Origin: Aureibaculum algae | GTDB lineage: Bacteria; Bacteroidota; Bacteroidia; Flavobacteriales; Flavobacteriaceae | Direction: 5' to 3' | Assembly: GCF_006065315.1 (NCBI RefSeq) | Contig: NZ_CP040749.1 | Span: forward strand, 4,238,001 to 4,302,000 | Length of the DNA stretch: 64,000 nt | In this document: positions 26,301 to 36,054 of the stretch, in pieces | How positions within the stretch are numbered: position 1 is the first letter of the stretch | Layout of the letters: every line of letters starts with the position of its first letter | Notes under the pieces: model-generated | The model's database searches: none | Seen by the model: the letters and a program-made list of their open reading frames with translations, nothing else | What the model was told of the DNA's origin: nothing | Translations under genes and position numbers: made by a program

Positions 26301-26326
26301 AGATATGTATTTTAGGGGATTAAGCA

Positions 26327-26356
26327 TAAAAAAAAGCCCTTCATAATAAAAGGGCT
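26327..26356 (-). terminator. Terminator of the radC transcript (minus strand)
   Basis: A 7-bp stem AGCCCTT/AAGGGCT (26335-26341 with 26350-26356) followed on the minus strand by eight T. It lies 20 bp past the stop of the 65-residue gene. Confidence 0.85.
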
Positions 26357-26376
26357 CATTTGTTGCAATTTGCTAT

Positions 26377-26574
26377 TTAGATAGTAAAAATATACTTAAA
26401 ATTGTATAGATTTCGTATCGCTTCTTCTTCCAACATAGTTTGGTAATTTATATAGTGCTCTTTGGCGTAGTCTCTAATTTGTTCCCCAAACCTACTTTCG
26501 ACATCTTCTTTTGAAACGGAAAGTAAATACTGTTGTGTCTCTTCATCAAGGTTGTTATAATTCAAATAGACCAT
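26377..26574 (-). CDS. Small hypothetical protein downstream of radC
   Basis: 65 residues from the ATG at 26574; the longer frame from 26637 overlaps radC and begins with atypical residues. The protein is acidic and helical (NNLDEETQQYLLSVSKEDVESRFG). No family is recognised. It sits 20 bp after radC and before a terminator, so it is probably cotranscribed with it. Confidence 0.6.
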   Translation of the reverse strand: MVYLNYNNLDEETQQYLLSVSKEDVESRFGEQIRDYAKEHYINYQTMLEEEAIRNLYNFKYIFTI

Positions 26575-26593
26575 ACTATATATTTTTAAAGAT

Positions 26594-27040
26594 TTATAAT
26601 AAATTGTTATCCGCAAAACTGTAAAATGCACCATCAAAAATAAGAATCAAATGATCCAAAAGTTTGATGTCTAAAAATTCAGAAGCTTGCTTAATTTTAG
26701 TAGTTAATCGCTTATCGGCTTCACTGGGTTTTAGAGTTCCTGAGGGATGGTTGTGACAAATAATGATTCCGGTAGTTAGCGTTTTCAATGCCACAGCAAA
26801 TAAGATGCGAACATCGACCAATGTACCCGCAATTCCACCGTTGGATATTTCAATAATACCTTTAACAATATTAGAATTATTCATCAAGACTACTTTAAAA
26901 GATTCATGTAATTCGATAGTGTCTTGATTCCAATGCTCAAATAAAAGATTTGCAGCATCTGCGGAACGGTTTATTTTGCAAGGAGTTTTCGTTTCCTTGC
27001 TCTTATAGCTAATTTTAATTTCGTTAACTTTGTTTTTCAT
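26594..27040 (-). CDS. radC: RadC-like JAB/MPN domain protein
   Basis: 148 residues, the short form common on mobile elements. The metal-binding signature is HNHPSGTLKPSEADKRLT, preceded by GIIEISNGGIAGTLVDVR and followed by LLDHLILIFD, in the normal order. RadC-type proteins have an unproven role in DNA handling. The helix-hairpin-helix of chromosomal RadC is absent, which fits an ICE origin. Confidence 0.9.
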   Translation of the reverse strand: MKNKVNEIKISYKSKETKTPCKINRSADAANLLFEHWNQDTIELHESFKVVLMNNSNIVKGIIEISNGGIAGTLVDVRILFAVALKTLTTGIIICHNHPSGTLKPSEADKRLTTKIKQASEFLDIKLLDHLILIFDGAFYSFADNNLL

Positions 27041-27070
27041 TGTTATTAATTTAAGGATGAATAATTAAAA

Positions 27071-27100
27071 GAGGGTGTTTCTGTGTAAGGCGACACCCTC
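27071..27100 (-). terminator. Terminator of the DUF6876-like gene (minus strand)
   Basis: GAGGGTGT (27071-27078) pairs with ACACCCTC (27093-27100), followed on the minus strand by TTTTAATT. Confidence 0.75.
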
Positions 27101-27109
27101 TTTCTTATT

Positions 27110-27490
27110 TTAATATTCGCTTGGTAGCATCAAGGTATTATCTACAAAAAACAAGCGCAATTCCTTTAATGGAAAGTCCGTTACACGGTATTTGTGTGTT
27201 TCTAATATATTGTCATTGCCATCACTGTAAATAAGTAATGCCTTGCATTGTTTTTTCACTTGTTCCTGTTCCGAAAGTCTTTTAAAATCAATGGTTATAA
27301 AACTGCTTTTATCTCGTAAACTTTTAGCAATTACAGAAGCATCTGTGATGAGCCAAAAGCATTCCGCTACATTTGCTAAATATTTTAAACCGTCTGTAAA
27401 TCGGGTTTGTAACAATGGGATTTGAAAGAACATTTCCGAGCCGTGAAAATGTTGCAAATTCTGTTTAATTTCGTTTTCTATATTTTTCAT
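27110..27490 (-). CDS. DUF6876-like protein of the ICE
   Basis: 126 residues, cytosolic, with no signal or helix. The central ECFWLITDASVIAKSL stretch and the C-terminal LFFVDNTLMLPSEY match my memory of DUF6876, a small protein found beside ssb and radC in Bacteroidota mobile elements. Function unknown. It lies 74 bp downstream of ssb and has its own terminator. Confidence 0.65.
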   Translation of the reverse strand: MKNIENEIKQNLQHFHGSEMFFQIPLLQTRFTDGLKYLANVAECFWLITDASVIAKSLRDKSSFITIDFKRLSEQEQVKKQCKALLIYSDGNDNILETHKYRVTDFPLKELRLFFVDNTLMLPSEY

Positions 27491-27564
27491 GCTTATCTCA
27501 TTTTAAGATTAAATAGGAGAGAAAGGTGTAGCATCCAAAGAGTACACCCATCAAAACCTGGTGT

Positions 27565-27900
27565 TTACTTGTTGCCTAATAACAAAATCTCATTGGCTTC
27601 CACTTCCGTTACATAGCGCTGATTTCCATCGTCTGTGGTATAGTTTCGAGTTTTTAGTTTTCCTACAATTCCAATTTCTTTGCCTTTACCTGCAAACTTT
27701 TCAATGATTTCGGCAGTCTTTCCCCAAGCGACAATGGCATGCCAGTTGGTGTCCGTTTGCTTTTCTCCTTTGGAGTTTTTGTAGTTCTCATTGGTAGCTA
27801 AAGAAAATTGAGCTACTTTTTTACCGCTTTCGAGGTTTGTAATGTTTGGATCTTGTCCAACGTTTCCAATTAACTGTACATGATTTTTAATGGTACTCAT
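27565..27900 (-). CDS. ssb: Single-stranded DNA-binding protein, short ICE form
   Basis: 111 residues from the ATG at 27900, which gives the standard NHVQLIGNVGQDP start; a longer frame to 27966 adds 22 unlikely residues. The OB fold is complete (VAQFSLATNENYKNSKGE, TNWHAIVAWGKTAEI, GKEIGIVGKLKTRNYTTDDG). The acidic C-terminal tail used for partner binding by chromosomal SSB is missing, as is common in mobile-element versions. It would coat single-stranded DNA during transfer. Confidence 0.92.
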   Translation of the reverse strand: MSTIKNHVQLIGNVGQDPNITNLESGKKVAQFSLATNENYKNSKGEKQTDTNWHAIVAWGKTAEIIEKFAGKGKEIGIVGKLKTRNYTTDDGNQRYVTEVEANEILLLGNK

Positions 27901-28060
27901 AATAAAAAGATTTAAGGTCTGTCTTGTATCGACAGACGGGTTAATACTATTGCCTGAAGTATTCAAGCTGTTTAAAATCGATTTACTTATTATATCCAGA
28001 GTGTTCTCCTTTTTTTGTTTTTAGCTGCACTTCCTTATTGGATATTTTGTGATGACTACC

Positions 28061-28511
28061 TAATTCTATATATTGATTTACTTCCCATAGAGCCTTCGTT
28101 GTTACCTTTTTTTGATGCTTGGTATGATTCAATATTCCGGTTGGATAAGGCGTATAAAAAAGAGATCCGTTTTTTGCGGGCCTGGCTTTATGCCGCTGCT
28201 CCAAACGGAATGTTGTTGTTTTGCTGTCAAAAAAGGGAAGAATGGAGGATCGGAAAGTAAACTCGATAAACGAAGAGAAATTTAAAATATCAGGAAGTGC
28301 AACTAAATGCAGGTAAGAAATTCCTATTAAGCGGACGTAAGCCAAAAAGTTGATATTGGAATTGGATTCGTATTTCTCAAAAGATAATTTCTAGTAAGAA
28401 AGCAACAATTTCAAGAGTGGCTTTTGGGCTTGTGTCCAAGACTTTTTGAATGAAACGCTTTTCCCGGAATGAAGTGTAACGTAATGAAGGGGAATGGGCT
28501 GAAAGAATGTT
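28061..28511. repeat. Long direct repeat, copy A
   Basis: About 451 bp aligned by eye with 31622-32076 over its whole length. The last ~95 bp are near 90% identical (GGCTTTTGG, CTTGTGTCCAAG, AATGAAGTGTAACG, GGGGAATGGGCTGA), and earlier parts are more diverged with small indels. It abuts the ssb end of the ICE. Frames of 60-120 codons exist on both strands but are not conserved between the copies; the plus-strand frame seen in copy B is broken here. Confidence 0.75.
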
Positions 28512-28688
28512 AAAACGGATTATTAGAATAAATGAAAAAGAAAATTTTCGTTTTATCCCGAGGATTAAACTTCAAAAATTAATAACAAAATTTTCAGTTT
28601 TTATTAAACCATTTATCCTTTGGATAGTCTAAGTGTTCAAAAGCATGTTCATTACTTTTTTAATACAATAATCCCTCAAAATATTGGA

Positions 28689-31428
28689 ATGAATAAATTA
28701 GAATTAGTAACGTTTTTTTTGCATTTTCGTGATGCTTTTTTCTTTTAAAAATTACGCTCAAAGTATTACCGGTAAAGTTTTAGATAAAGAAAACACAGCT
28801 TTAGAGTATGTTGCGGTTGCATTGTTAAATCCGCAAGATTCTGTTTTGGTTAGTTATACCACAACGAATAAATATGGGGATTTTGAATTGAACAATTTAG
28901 ATACAGGGAGCTATATTTTTCAATTAAATTTCGTTGGTTTTGATGTTTATCAGAAAAAAATCACGTTTCAAGAACAAGATATTTCCTTTGGATCTATCAT
29001 TTTAGGAGATACTACTAATACCCTTGATGAAGTTGTTTTACAAGCAATAATTCCTATCACAATAAAAAAAGATACAATTTCTTACAATACCAAAGCCTTT
29101 AAAATTCGAATAGAAGATAGCGCCGAAGATTTACTCTAAAAATTACCGGGAGTTGAAGTCGATGCCGCAGGAAATATTACAGCTCAAGGCGAAGAGGTTA
29201 CAAAAGTTTATGTCGATGGGAAAGAATTTTTTAGTGATGACCCCAAAATCGCGAGCAAAAATTTATCCGCGGACGCGATAAAAAGTATAGAAGTTATTGA
29301 TGAAATGAGCGATAAAAACAGAGTTACCGGGATAAAAGATTCTGAGCGAAACAAAGTAATTAATTTGACTTTAAAAGATCGTAATAAAGTAAACGATTTC
29401 GGTAAGGCTCAAGGTGGTTATGGTACAGATGACCGGTATATGTCGAGCTTAAATTACAATATTTTTACCCCAAAAGTGCAGCTTTCAATCATAGGAATCT
29501 ATAACAATATAAATACAACAGGTGCAGATATTGATGAAATTATGGATTTCAGTAAAGGCGGGCGACACTCTTTTGGAGGAAGAAATAACGATCCGACTTA
29601 CGGGTTTTTAACTACCGGAATAGGTGGTTTTAATTTTGGCTATGAGTTTAAAAAAGATCAAAATTTAAATGCCGATTACTTTTATAATTACAACAAGGCA
29701 ACTTCTGGTTTGATTGAAACCGATCGTGTTGAATTTATTAATGATCAAGAAATTAGAACCGAAAGTAAAAGTAATGACGAAGATATTACAAATAGCCATA
29801 AAGCCAATTTTAATTATAGAGACCGTTCTAAAAAAATGAGCTCGTTTAATTTAAGAGGTAAAATAGCTTCTAATAATACCGATTCTTTTGGAGATGAATC
29901 TTTAAATAAATATAATGGTGCTGGCGAGTTGGATTTAGGAAGTCTCGGGAAATCTGAAAGCAGCGCAGAAAGCAGTTCTGGTACTATAAATGCGAATTAT
30001 GTTCGTCGCTTTTTAGAAAATAGTAAAAGAAACATTCAAATAAAAGGAGGTTTTAGAGGAAGTAATAATGATAGAAATAGCAGTAATATGCAAGATAATT
30101 CCTATAATATTTCAAACCCAAATGCATCTTATACTGTTTTAAACGAAATATATAAATCATCTACCACCAAAAAATTAAATTACAATTTAAGTGTAGAATA
30201 TACAGAGCCATTAGCAGAAAATCATTTTATAGAATTTCAAGTTGGCACCAGAACTTCTAATCAAGATGATGATGTTGATCAAGAGAATTTTGAAAACGGA
30301 GTGCAAACGAATCCATTGATATATGAACAAAATTATAAAAACAGTAATTTGGTTGGAGGTCTGTTTTACAATTTTAGTAATGAAAATTTAGTATTAAATA
30401 TTGGTGGTGTAATTGTAAACGAAAATCAAGATTTTGGTTTGGAAGGAGAAGAAAACTATGATTTTACTTATACCAATTTTAATCCAAAAATATTTTTTAG
30501 ATATCGTCCGAAAAGAAGCAAGCTTTTTATGTTCAAAGCAGAGAAGAAAATAAATTTAGCATCGGTAGCGCAACTTACTCCGGTAATAAATAATTTTAAC
30601 CCTTTATTCATTAAAACAGGAAACCCAAATTTGAGTCCGGAAAATGAGTATGAATTTTTCGCTATGGCAAACAATTTTAATTTTTCTTCCGGATTTTATT
30701 ACCACGCGAGAATTAATTTTAGTTATATAACTGATGCCATTGTTACCAATCAATTTACGGATAATTTAGGAATAAGAACAACTACCTATGCCAATTTAGG
30801 CGAGAAAGAGGATTTTAATGTGAGTGTTAGATTTGGTAAAAGGATAGAATCTTTGAATTTTCGTTACAATATAAAACTTTCGGGAGGTTTTGATAATTAC
30901 CAGTCTATTATTAATGATGAAATTAATACAACGAAATCAAAAAATGGAACGCTGGGATTTTCTTTAGAGAACAACAAAAAAGACAATTTAGACGCTTCCG
31001 TTGGAGCAGATTTCAGCAAGAATATGGCAAAGTTTTCTACAGGAAAAACAAAAGAGCGAGAGTATTTTCAACAAACCTATTTTGCTAAAATGGATTGGAA
31101 TATTACCAATAGATTTAATATAGATAGTCAATTTAAATACGAAATATATCAGGACAGCAATTTTGATTCCGATCAATCAATTCCTATTTGGAATGCTTCG
31201 GTTTCGTATGCTTTTCTAAAAGGAAATAGTTTAAATGTAAAATTATCGGCATTAGATATTTTAAATAAAAGTATCGGTTTAATTAGAGATAGTAATACCA
31301 ATTATTACCAGGAAGTCAACCGCGAAGTTTTAGGAAATTATTATATGCTAAGTTTAACCTATATTTTAAATGCGAGTAAAGTTCCACAAAAACCGCAAAA
31401 AGGAGGTAGACACGGTAGGCATCATTAA
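28689..31428 (+). pseudogene. Outer-membrane beta-barrel (TonB-receptor-like) protein with two lesions
   Basis: About 910 codons. An ATG at 28689 starts a signal peptide (MNKLELVTFF) that runs into an 8-T tract; removing one T joins it to CIFVMLFSFKNYAQSITGKV in the main frame. A second lesion is TAA at 29137-29139, where the family has DLLKKLPGVEVDA, so one AAA has become TAA. Domains: CarboxypepD_reg-like (about 25-105), plug-like part with VDGKEFFSDDPK, and a long C-terminal barrel ending GGRHGRHH. With both lesions no full protein is made. It lies between the two long direct repeats. Confidence 0.85.
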
Positions 31429-31621
31429 GAGGATAATTGATTCGTTGAATTTTTTAGTCTAATGTATTATATGTTTTGTCAAAGAATTAAATTAATACAA
31501 TCCTTTACTTTTAATGGTAGTAAAATAACCATCAAAAAAAATTAAACTTCTGGAAAATATTTGCTTAAAACGTGTATTTCAATCATATTAAGGTCACGTA
31601 TACAATTAGCCATAAAAGCAT

Positions 31622-32076
31622 TTAATTGCACATATAAATTGATTCACTTCGCAAAGCGCCTTCATTGTTACCCTTTTTGACACTTGATATGATTAATATT
31701 TCGATTGGATTAGGCGTATAAATAAGAGATATAATTTTTGCGAGTCTGGCTTTATCCCGTCGCTCCAAAAGGAATATTGTCGTTTTGCAATCAACATAGG
31801 GAACAATGGAAATCCGGAAAGTGAACTCAAAAAACGAAAAGAAATTCAAAAAATTAGGAAGTTCAACTAAATGCATTAACAGAGATTTCTATGAAGCGGA
31901 CTTAAGCCAAGAAGTTCTTATTGAAATTGGATTCTTACTTCTCAAAAAAGAAAGTCTCATAAATAAGTACCATTTCAAGAGCGGCTTTTGGACTTGTGTC
32001 CAAGGCCTTTTGAATGAAACCCTTTTCCTGAAATGAAGTGTAACGAAATGCAGGGGAATGGGCTGAGGAAATGTTT
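31622..32076. repeat. Long direct repeat, copy B
   Basis: Same orientation as copy A, about 455 bp. Copy B keeps an open 76-codon plus-strand frame (31806-32036, MEIRKVNSKNEKKFKKLG start) that is interrupted in copy A. On the minus strand a shared frame reads FEFTFR...HKARPAK-like residues in A and FEFTFR...DKARLAK in B. Which strand, if any, was coding is unclear. Confidence 0.7.
31806..32036 (+). CDS. Possible small protein inside repeat copy B
   Basis: 76 residues, basic, with a central EVLIEIGFLLLKKESLINKYHFKSGF stretch. It is the only frame still open in copy B that has a broken equivalent in copy A, which hints at past coding. No family recognised; it may be the remnant of a larger mobile-element gene. 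Confidence 0.3.
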   Translation: MEIRKVNSKNEKKFKKLGSSTKCINRDFYEADLSQEVLIEIGFLLLKKESLINKYHFKSGFWTCVQGLLNETLFLK

Positions 32077-32370
32077 AAACAAACTATCAAGTACATTCTA
32101 GTTTTTTTACAACAAATTTATACTGTGAAACTAAAATATTAAAAGTGACCTCTATGATTTTTTTTATGAACATGACAATTCGACCTTTAAAAAGTTTATT
32201 CTTTTTTTTGGAATACAGGCTTAAAAATTCCTATCTACACTTTACCTTCAAGAGATAAAATACAGTTATTGATGGGTAAATTTTACCAATAATAAATCAG
32301 TAGTTTCAATTTATTTTGTATGAAAATATTTTATAAAAAGGAAAATATGTATCCGATTGAACAAAAGGCA
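32077..32370. other. Intergenic region before the KDPG aldolase
   Basis: 294 bp of AT-rich DNA with no convincing gene. A near-consensus -7 box (TATTTTG) ends just before the ATG at 32320, which would make the upstream start codons poorly placed and favours the ATG at 32371. Confidence 0.4.
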
Positions 32371-33027
32371 ATGTCTAATCTAATTATAGACAAAGTAGAT
32401 AAAGCAGGTATAATTGCCATGCTCATAATTGATGAATTAAACCATGCTGTTCCTGTAGCTAAAGCATTGCTTGCAGGTGGAATAGATACTATTGAATTAA
32501 CATTAAGAACTCCTGTGGCGTTAGATGCTGCAAGAGCAATTAAAAAAGAATTACCTGAAATAACCCTTGGTTTTGGTACAGTTTTAACACTTGATCAAGT
32601 AAACGCAGTAAAAGAAGTAGAAGCTGATTTTGCAGTTTCCCCAGGTTGTAACCCCAAAATAATAGCAGAAGCATATAAGCTTGGTTTGTCTTTTTCCCCA
32701 GGAATTATGACGCCAACTGATATTGAAATGGCTATTGAGCAAGGGTGTAGAATATTAAAATATTTTCCTGCGGAATCTTCTGGAGGAATGAACCATTTGG
32801 TAAATATGTCTGCTCCTTACCAATATTTAGGACTTAAATTTATTCCGTTAGGTGGATTAAATATTAAAAATGCAGCCCGTTATTTAGAATCTAATTTAAT
32901 AACAGCGGTTGGTGGTTCTTGGGTAGCAAAACGCGATTTAATTCTTGGTGAAAATTGGGATCAGATAACTACAAATGCAAAAGAAATTATTGAATTAGTT
33001 AAAGCAGTAAGATCAAAAAATAATTAA
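32371..33027 (+). CDS. KDPG/KHG-type aldolase (2-dehydro-3-deoxy-phosphogluconate aldolase)
   Basis: 218 residues from the ATG at 32371 (MSNLIIDKVDKAGI); upstream in-frame ATGs at 32320 and 32347 are possible. The catalytic Glu is E42 in IELTLRTP and the Schiff-base lysine is K130 in CRILKYFPAE, with the VSPGCNP loop. The family cleaves 2-keto-3-deoxy-6-phosphogluconate or related keto-deoxy acids to pyruvate and an aldehyde phosphate. It is followed 9 bp later by the KDG kinase gene, the usual pairing, but that partner is broken here. Confidence 0.9.
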   Translation: MSNLIIDKVDKAGIIAMLIIDELNHAVPVAKALLAGGIDTIELTLRTPVALDAARAIKKELPEITLGFGTVLTLDQVNAVKEVEADFAVSPGCNPKIIAEAYKLGLSFSPGIMTPTDIEMAIEQGCRILKYFPAESSGGMNHLVNMSAPYQYLGLKFIPLGGLNIKNAARYLESNLITAVGGSWVAKRDLILGENWDQITTNAKEIIELVKAVRSKNN

Positions 33028-33036
33028 ACAAAAGAT

Positions 33037-33645
33037 ATGAAAGTAGTAGTAACATTCGGAGAAATAATGGGGCGAATTGCAAGTCCTGAAAATTTACGCT
33101 TACGTCAAACTCGTCAATTTGATGTGACTTATGCTGGTGCAGAGGCCAGTGTGGCAGCTTCAATTTGTAATTTTGGAGGAAAGGCTCGTTACGTCACAGC
33201 ACTTCCAAAGCATGCTTTGGCAGATGCTACTATGGACTCAGTTCGTTCTGTTGGAGTTGATACGCAATATGTTTTAAGAACTAATAAAGGTCGTTTAGGT
33301 TTGTATTTCTTAGAAACAGGTGCTAATCAACGTCCAAGTAATGTAATTTATGACCGTGCAGATTCGGCAATTGCAATTACACCAGCAACCGAGTACAATT
33401 GGGAAGGAATTTTTGAAGGAGCAGGTTGGTTACATTTAAGTGGAATTACCCCTGCTTTATCAAAAAATGCTGCTGAAGCAACTTTAGTTGCGGCTCAAAA
33501 AGCTAAAGCAGCAGGTGCATCAGTTTCAATAGATTTAAATTTTAGAGGTAAATTATGGGATTGGGATACAAGTAAAACTGCTCGTGAATTGGCGCAAGAA
33601 ACAATGCGTAAAATCTCTTTTCTCTTGTTGGAATTGTCGTATTGA
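33037..33645 (+). pseudogene. kdgK: 2-keto-3-deoxygluconate kinase (PfkB family), 3'-truncated
   Basis: The frame begins normally (VVVTFGEIMGRIASPE, GAEASVAASICNFGG, TNKGRLGLYFLETGA, NFRGKLWDWDTS) but departs from the family after about residue 195 and stops at 202, against about 340 expected. The C-terminal half with the GAGD catalytic base and ATP site is missing, so the protein should be inactive. It is joined out of frame to an unrelated 3' fragment, which points to an internal deletion with fusion. Confidence 0.85.
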
Positions 33646-33847
33646 AGAAGCTGCCTTAGCAAGAGAAGCTATGAGCTATTTAATGAAATTAAAGGAAGAA
33701 ACTAAATATGCTGAAATTCCTCCACGTGAAAATTGGTATGGTGACCATGTTACTCGTGGAAGGCATTCTCTTACAAACGTTAACTACGCGTATTACAAGT
33801 TGAAAGAGTGGATGGATGAACTAGAAATAGATTTTCAGCAAAACTAA
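33640..33847 (+). pseudogene. 3' fragment of an unidentified gene fused behind kdgK
   Basis: About 68 residues in the +1 frame relative to kdgK, ending DELEIDFQQN. The stretch ENWYGDHVTRGRHSLTNVNYAYYKLKEW is well-formed coding sequence but does not match the end of KDG kinases I know. I cannot name the family. It is most simply the end of a neighbouring gene left after a deletion. Confidence 0.55.
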
Positions 33848-33936
33848 AATCATTCTTAGCCTAAAGGGAGGAAAAATCAAATATAAAACAACGTTTTCCA
33901 ATCATAAATAGTCAAATTTATTTGGAATAATTAAAA

Positions 33937-33991
33937 AAAAACTATCTGAAAAGTAGTAAGAATAAGTTCTAAATACCTTTTAGATAGTTTT
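33937..33991. terminator. Bidirectional terminator-like inverted repeat between convergent genes
   Basis: AAAACTATCTGAAAAG (33937-33952) pairs with CTTTTAGATAGTTTT (33977-33991) with one bulge and a 24-bp loop, between the kdgK remnant and the GH29 gene. Confidence 0.5.
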
Positions 33992-34008
33992 CATAATCTA
34001 TGATACTA

Positions 34009-35571
34009 CTATTTTTTAGGAGTAATTTTAAAAGCAAAAGCATGTTCCCCTACTTTTTCTTTAGGTAACTTTATTTTTAAACCTTCACTATCAGAAGTAA
34101 AATCTAAATTTTCTTCATAGCCCAATAACTGGATGTTCTCAATCTCCTCAGTGTATAATTCATTTCCTTCTTTTAGTGAACGAATCACCAATTCTCCGGT
34201 AACCGGCCAATCCAATACAATAGCGTATAAGGTGTCTCCTTGCGTAGTAAAACGAATATCTTTGGCTGTATTATCTGCATTTTTTTGTTCGCTTAAATGC
34301 CCTTCCACAACTTCCGCATCACCTTCACCGTAAATTGCAAAAGTTCTTGTGCCGTAAATAGCTTCCCCATTGATAGTTAACCACTCACCCATTTCTAACA
34401 AACGCTCCTTCACAGGCTCTGGAATAGTTCCGTCAGCCCGTGGTGTAATATTTAACAATACTGCTCCATTTTTACTAACAACATCAACTAAAAAATCAAT
34501 TAATCTATTGGTTGTTTTATAGTTAGGATCGTCGATATGACACCAGGCTTTCCAGTCGATAGAATCATCAGTTAACCAGGGGAAATCTTTCTTTTCACTC
34601 ATTCTTGCACGTTCCAAATCGTACACGGCGGATCCTTCAGCAAAATCATAAAACTTGTAGGTTGCAACTACTTCTTTATCCATTTTTTCAGCGTGATTGT
34701 AGTAGTATTCTAGAAACTCTTTTCTATGCGTTTCACTAATCACATCCATTTTGTTATCGAACCAAACCAAATCAGGATCGTATTTATTAATGATTTCCTT
34801 TAATCTGTTCAACCATTCATCATTAAATTCCTGGTCAGCAACAGGATAATAACTTTCAACACCATTATCAATATCATGTTTGCTTCTTGGCATTTTATTA
34901 TCTCCTTTTTTCAATTTAGGACCATATAAACCAGCGTATTTCGGGTTCGATGCATCTGTAGTTTCATCCCATGTCGGATACCAACCAAACAACCAATGTC
35001 TGTGAAAGGTAGCAATAAACTTCATGTCGCGTTTGCGAATTTCTTTAGATAATTCGCCCATAATATCACGTTTAGGCCCCATATCTTTTGCATCCCATAC
35101 TGTCAGATCACTATCCCACATGGCAAAACCATCAGCATGTTCCGAAACTGGTCCGGCAAATTTAGCACCTGCTCTTTGAAATAAATCTGCCCATTCAGCT
35201 GCATCAAATTTTTCAGCAGTAAACATTGGGATAAAATCTTTATAACCAAATTCATCTAAGGGCCCATAAGTTTTTACATGATAGTCATAGATCTCATGAG
35301 CTTTTCCATCCTTAGCCTCCGGGTTATCTTTATTTACATACATCCAATGTGCATACCATTCTGTTTCATATGCCGGTACCGAATATGGGCCCCAATGACA
35401 ATAGATCCCGAATTTGGCATCTAAAAACCAATCTGGCGTTTTGTGCTGTTTTAAAGATGCCCAATCTGCTGTGTATTTAGTTTCCTCTATACCTTCTGTT
35501 ACTTCCTCTTTTTTGTTGGTACTGCAAGACACCATAGCAACAGCTAACAATGCAATTATAATATGCTTCAT
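34009..35571 (-). CDS. GH29 alpha-L-fucosidase, lipoprotein
   Basis: 520 residues. A lipoprotein signal (MKHIIIALLAVAMVSC) has its cysteine at residue 16. The GH29 core includes FGIYCHWGPYSVPAYE, EHADGFAMWDSD, MGPKRDIMGEL, and the nucleophile D272 in PDLVWFDNK. A C-terminal beta domain begins near 400. It removes alpha-L-fucose from glycans at the cell surface or in the periplasm by a retaining mechanism. It is last in the long leftward operon and shares the locus with a second GH29. Confidence 0.94.
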   Translation of the reverse strand: MKHIIIALLAVAMVSCSTNKKEEVTEGIEETKYTADWASLKQHKTPDWFLDAKFGIYCHWGPYSVPAYETEWYAHWMYVNKDNPEAKDGKAHEIYDYHVKTYGPLDEFGYKDFIPMFTAEKFDAAEWADLFQRAGAKFAGPVSEHADGFAMWDSDLTVWDAKDMGPKRDIMGELSKEIRKRDMKFIATFHRHWLFGWYPTWDETTDASNPKYAGLYGPKLKKGDNKMPRSKHDIDNGVESYYPVADQEFNDEWLNRLKEIINKYDPDLVWFDNKMDVISETHRKEFLEYYYNHAEKMDKEVVATYKFYDFAEGSAVYDLERARMSEKKDFPWLTDDSIDWKAWCHIDDPNYKTTNRLIDFLVDVVSKNGAVLLNITPRADGTIPEPVKERLLEMGEWLTINGEAIYGTRTFAIYGEGDAEVVEGHLSEQKNADNTAKDIRFTTQGDTLYAIVLDWPVTGELVIRSLKEGNELYTEEIENIQLLGYEENLDFTSDSEGLKIKLPKEKVGEHAFAFKITPKK

Positions 35572-35596
35572 AATTATGTTTTTACAATTCTTAAAT

Positions 35597-36043
35597 TTAT
35601 TTATCCTTTTTTTTCGCTAGTAAAATATGGTCACAAACCAGGACCAGTTCTCCTCTTTGATTAAATATTTCCACATGTTCGGTAATATGTCCTAAAGCTG
35701 GCTTGTTCGATTCTTTTTTTTCGCTTATAGTAACTACCACGCTAATGGTATCTCCAATATAAACAGGTTTTACAAATCGCAATCTGTCATATCCTTTTGA
35801 AAAAGCTTCAGGATTAATTTCAGTAGCTGTCATACCAATACCCACGGCAAAAGTTAAGGTGCCATGCGCGATACGTTGTTTAAAAGGTTGTGTTTTACAC
35901 CATTCTGCATCCATATGATGCGGAAAATAATCGCCTGTATGTCCTGCGTGAACCACAAAATCGGTTTCTGTGATAGTGCGTCCTAATGTCTCTCTTTTAC
36001 TACCTAATTCGTAGTCTTCGTAAAATCTTGATATTATATGCAT
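35597..36043 (-). CDS. MaoC-type (R)-hydratase / enoyl-CoA hydratase 2 family
   Basis: 148 residues, single hotdog. The hydratase motif is present: [17 protein letters not shown] with the Asp and His of the D-x4-H dyad, followed by [14 protein letters not shown]. Such proteins hydrate enoyl-CoA to (R)-3-hydroxyacyl-CoA or dehydrate in reverse; some act on branched dicarboxylic acyl-CoAs. It sits between the sulfatase and a fucosidase gene, which is unusual for fatty-acid chemistry, and the same locus carries two CoA-transferases and a crotonase. The substrate is unknown. Confidence 0.85.
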   Translation of the reverse strand: MHIISRFYEDYELGSKRETLGRTITETDFVVHAGHTGDYFPHHMDAEWCKTQPFKQRIAHGTLTFAVGIGMTATEINPEAFSKGYDRLRFVKPVYIGDTISVVVTISEKKESNKPALGHITEHVEIFNQRGELVLVCDHILLAKKKDK

Positions 36044-36054
36044 CTCATTTGTTT

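Noticed and set aside
28015..28260. Plus-strand 81-codon frame in repeat copy A
   Set aside because: It is not kept in copy B and gives no recognisable protein.
31622..31876. Minus-strand frame shared between repeat copies as a protein family
   Set aside because: The similarity can be explained by the DNA repeat alone; stops and indels differ between copies.
33671..33847. Independent small gene from the internal ATG at 33671
   Set aside because: The frame is already open and coding-like upstream of this ATG, which fits a truncated 3' end rather than a short gene.
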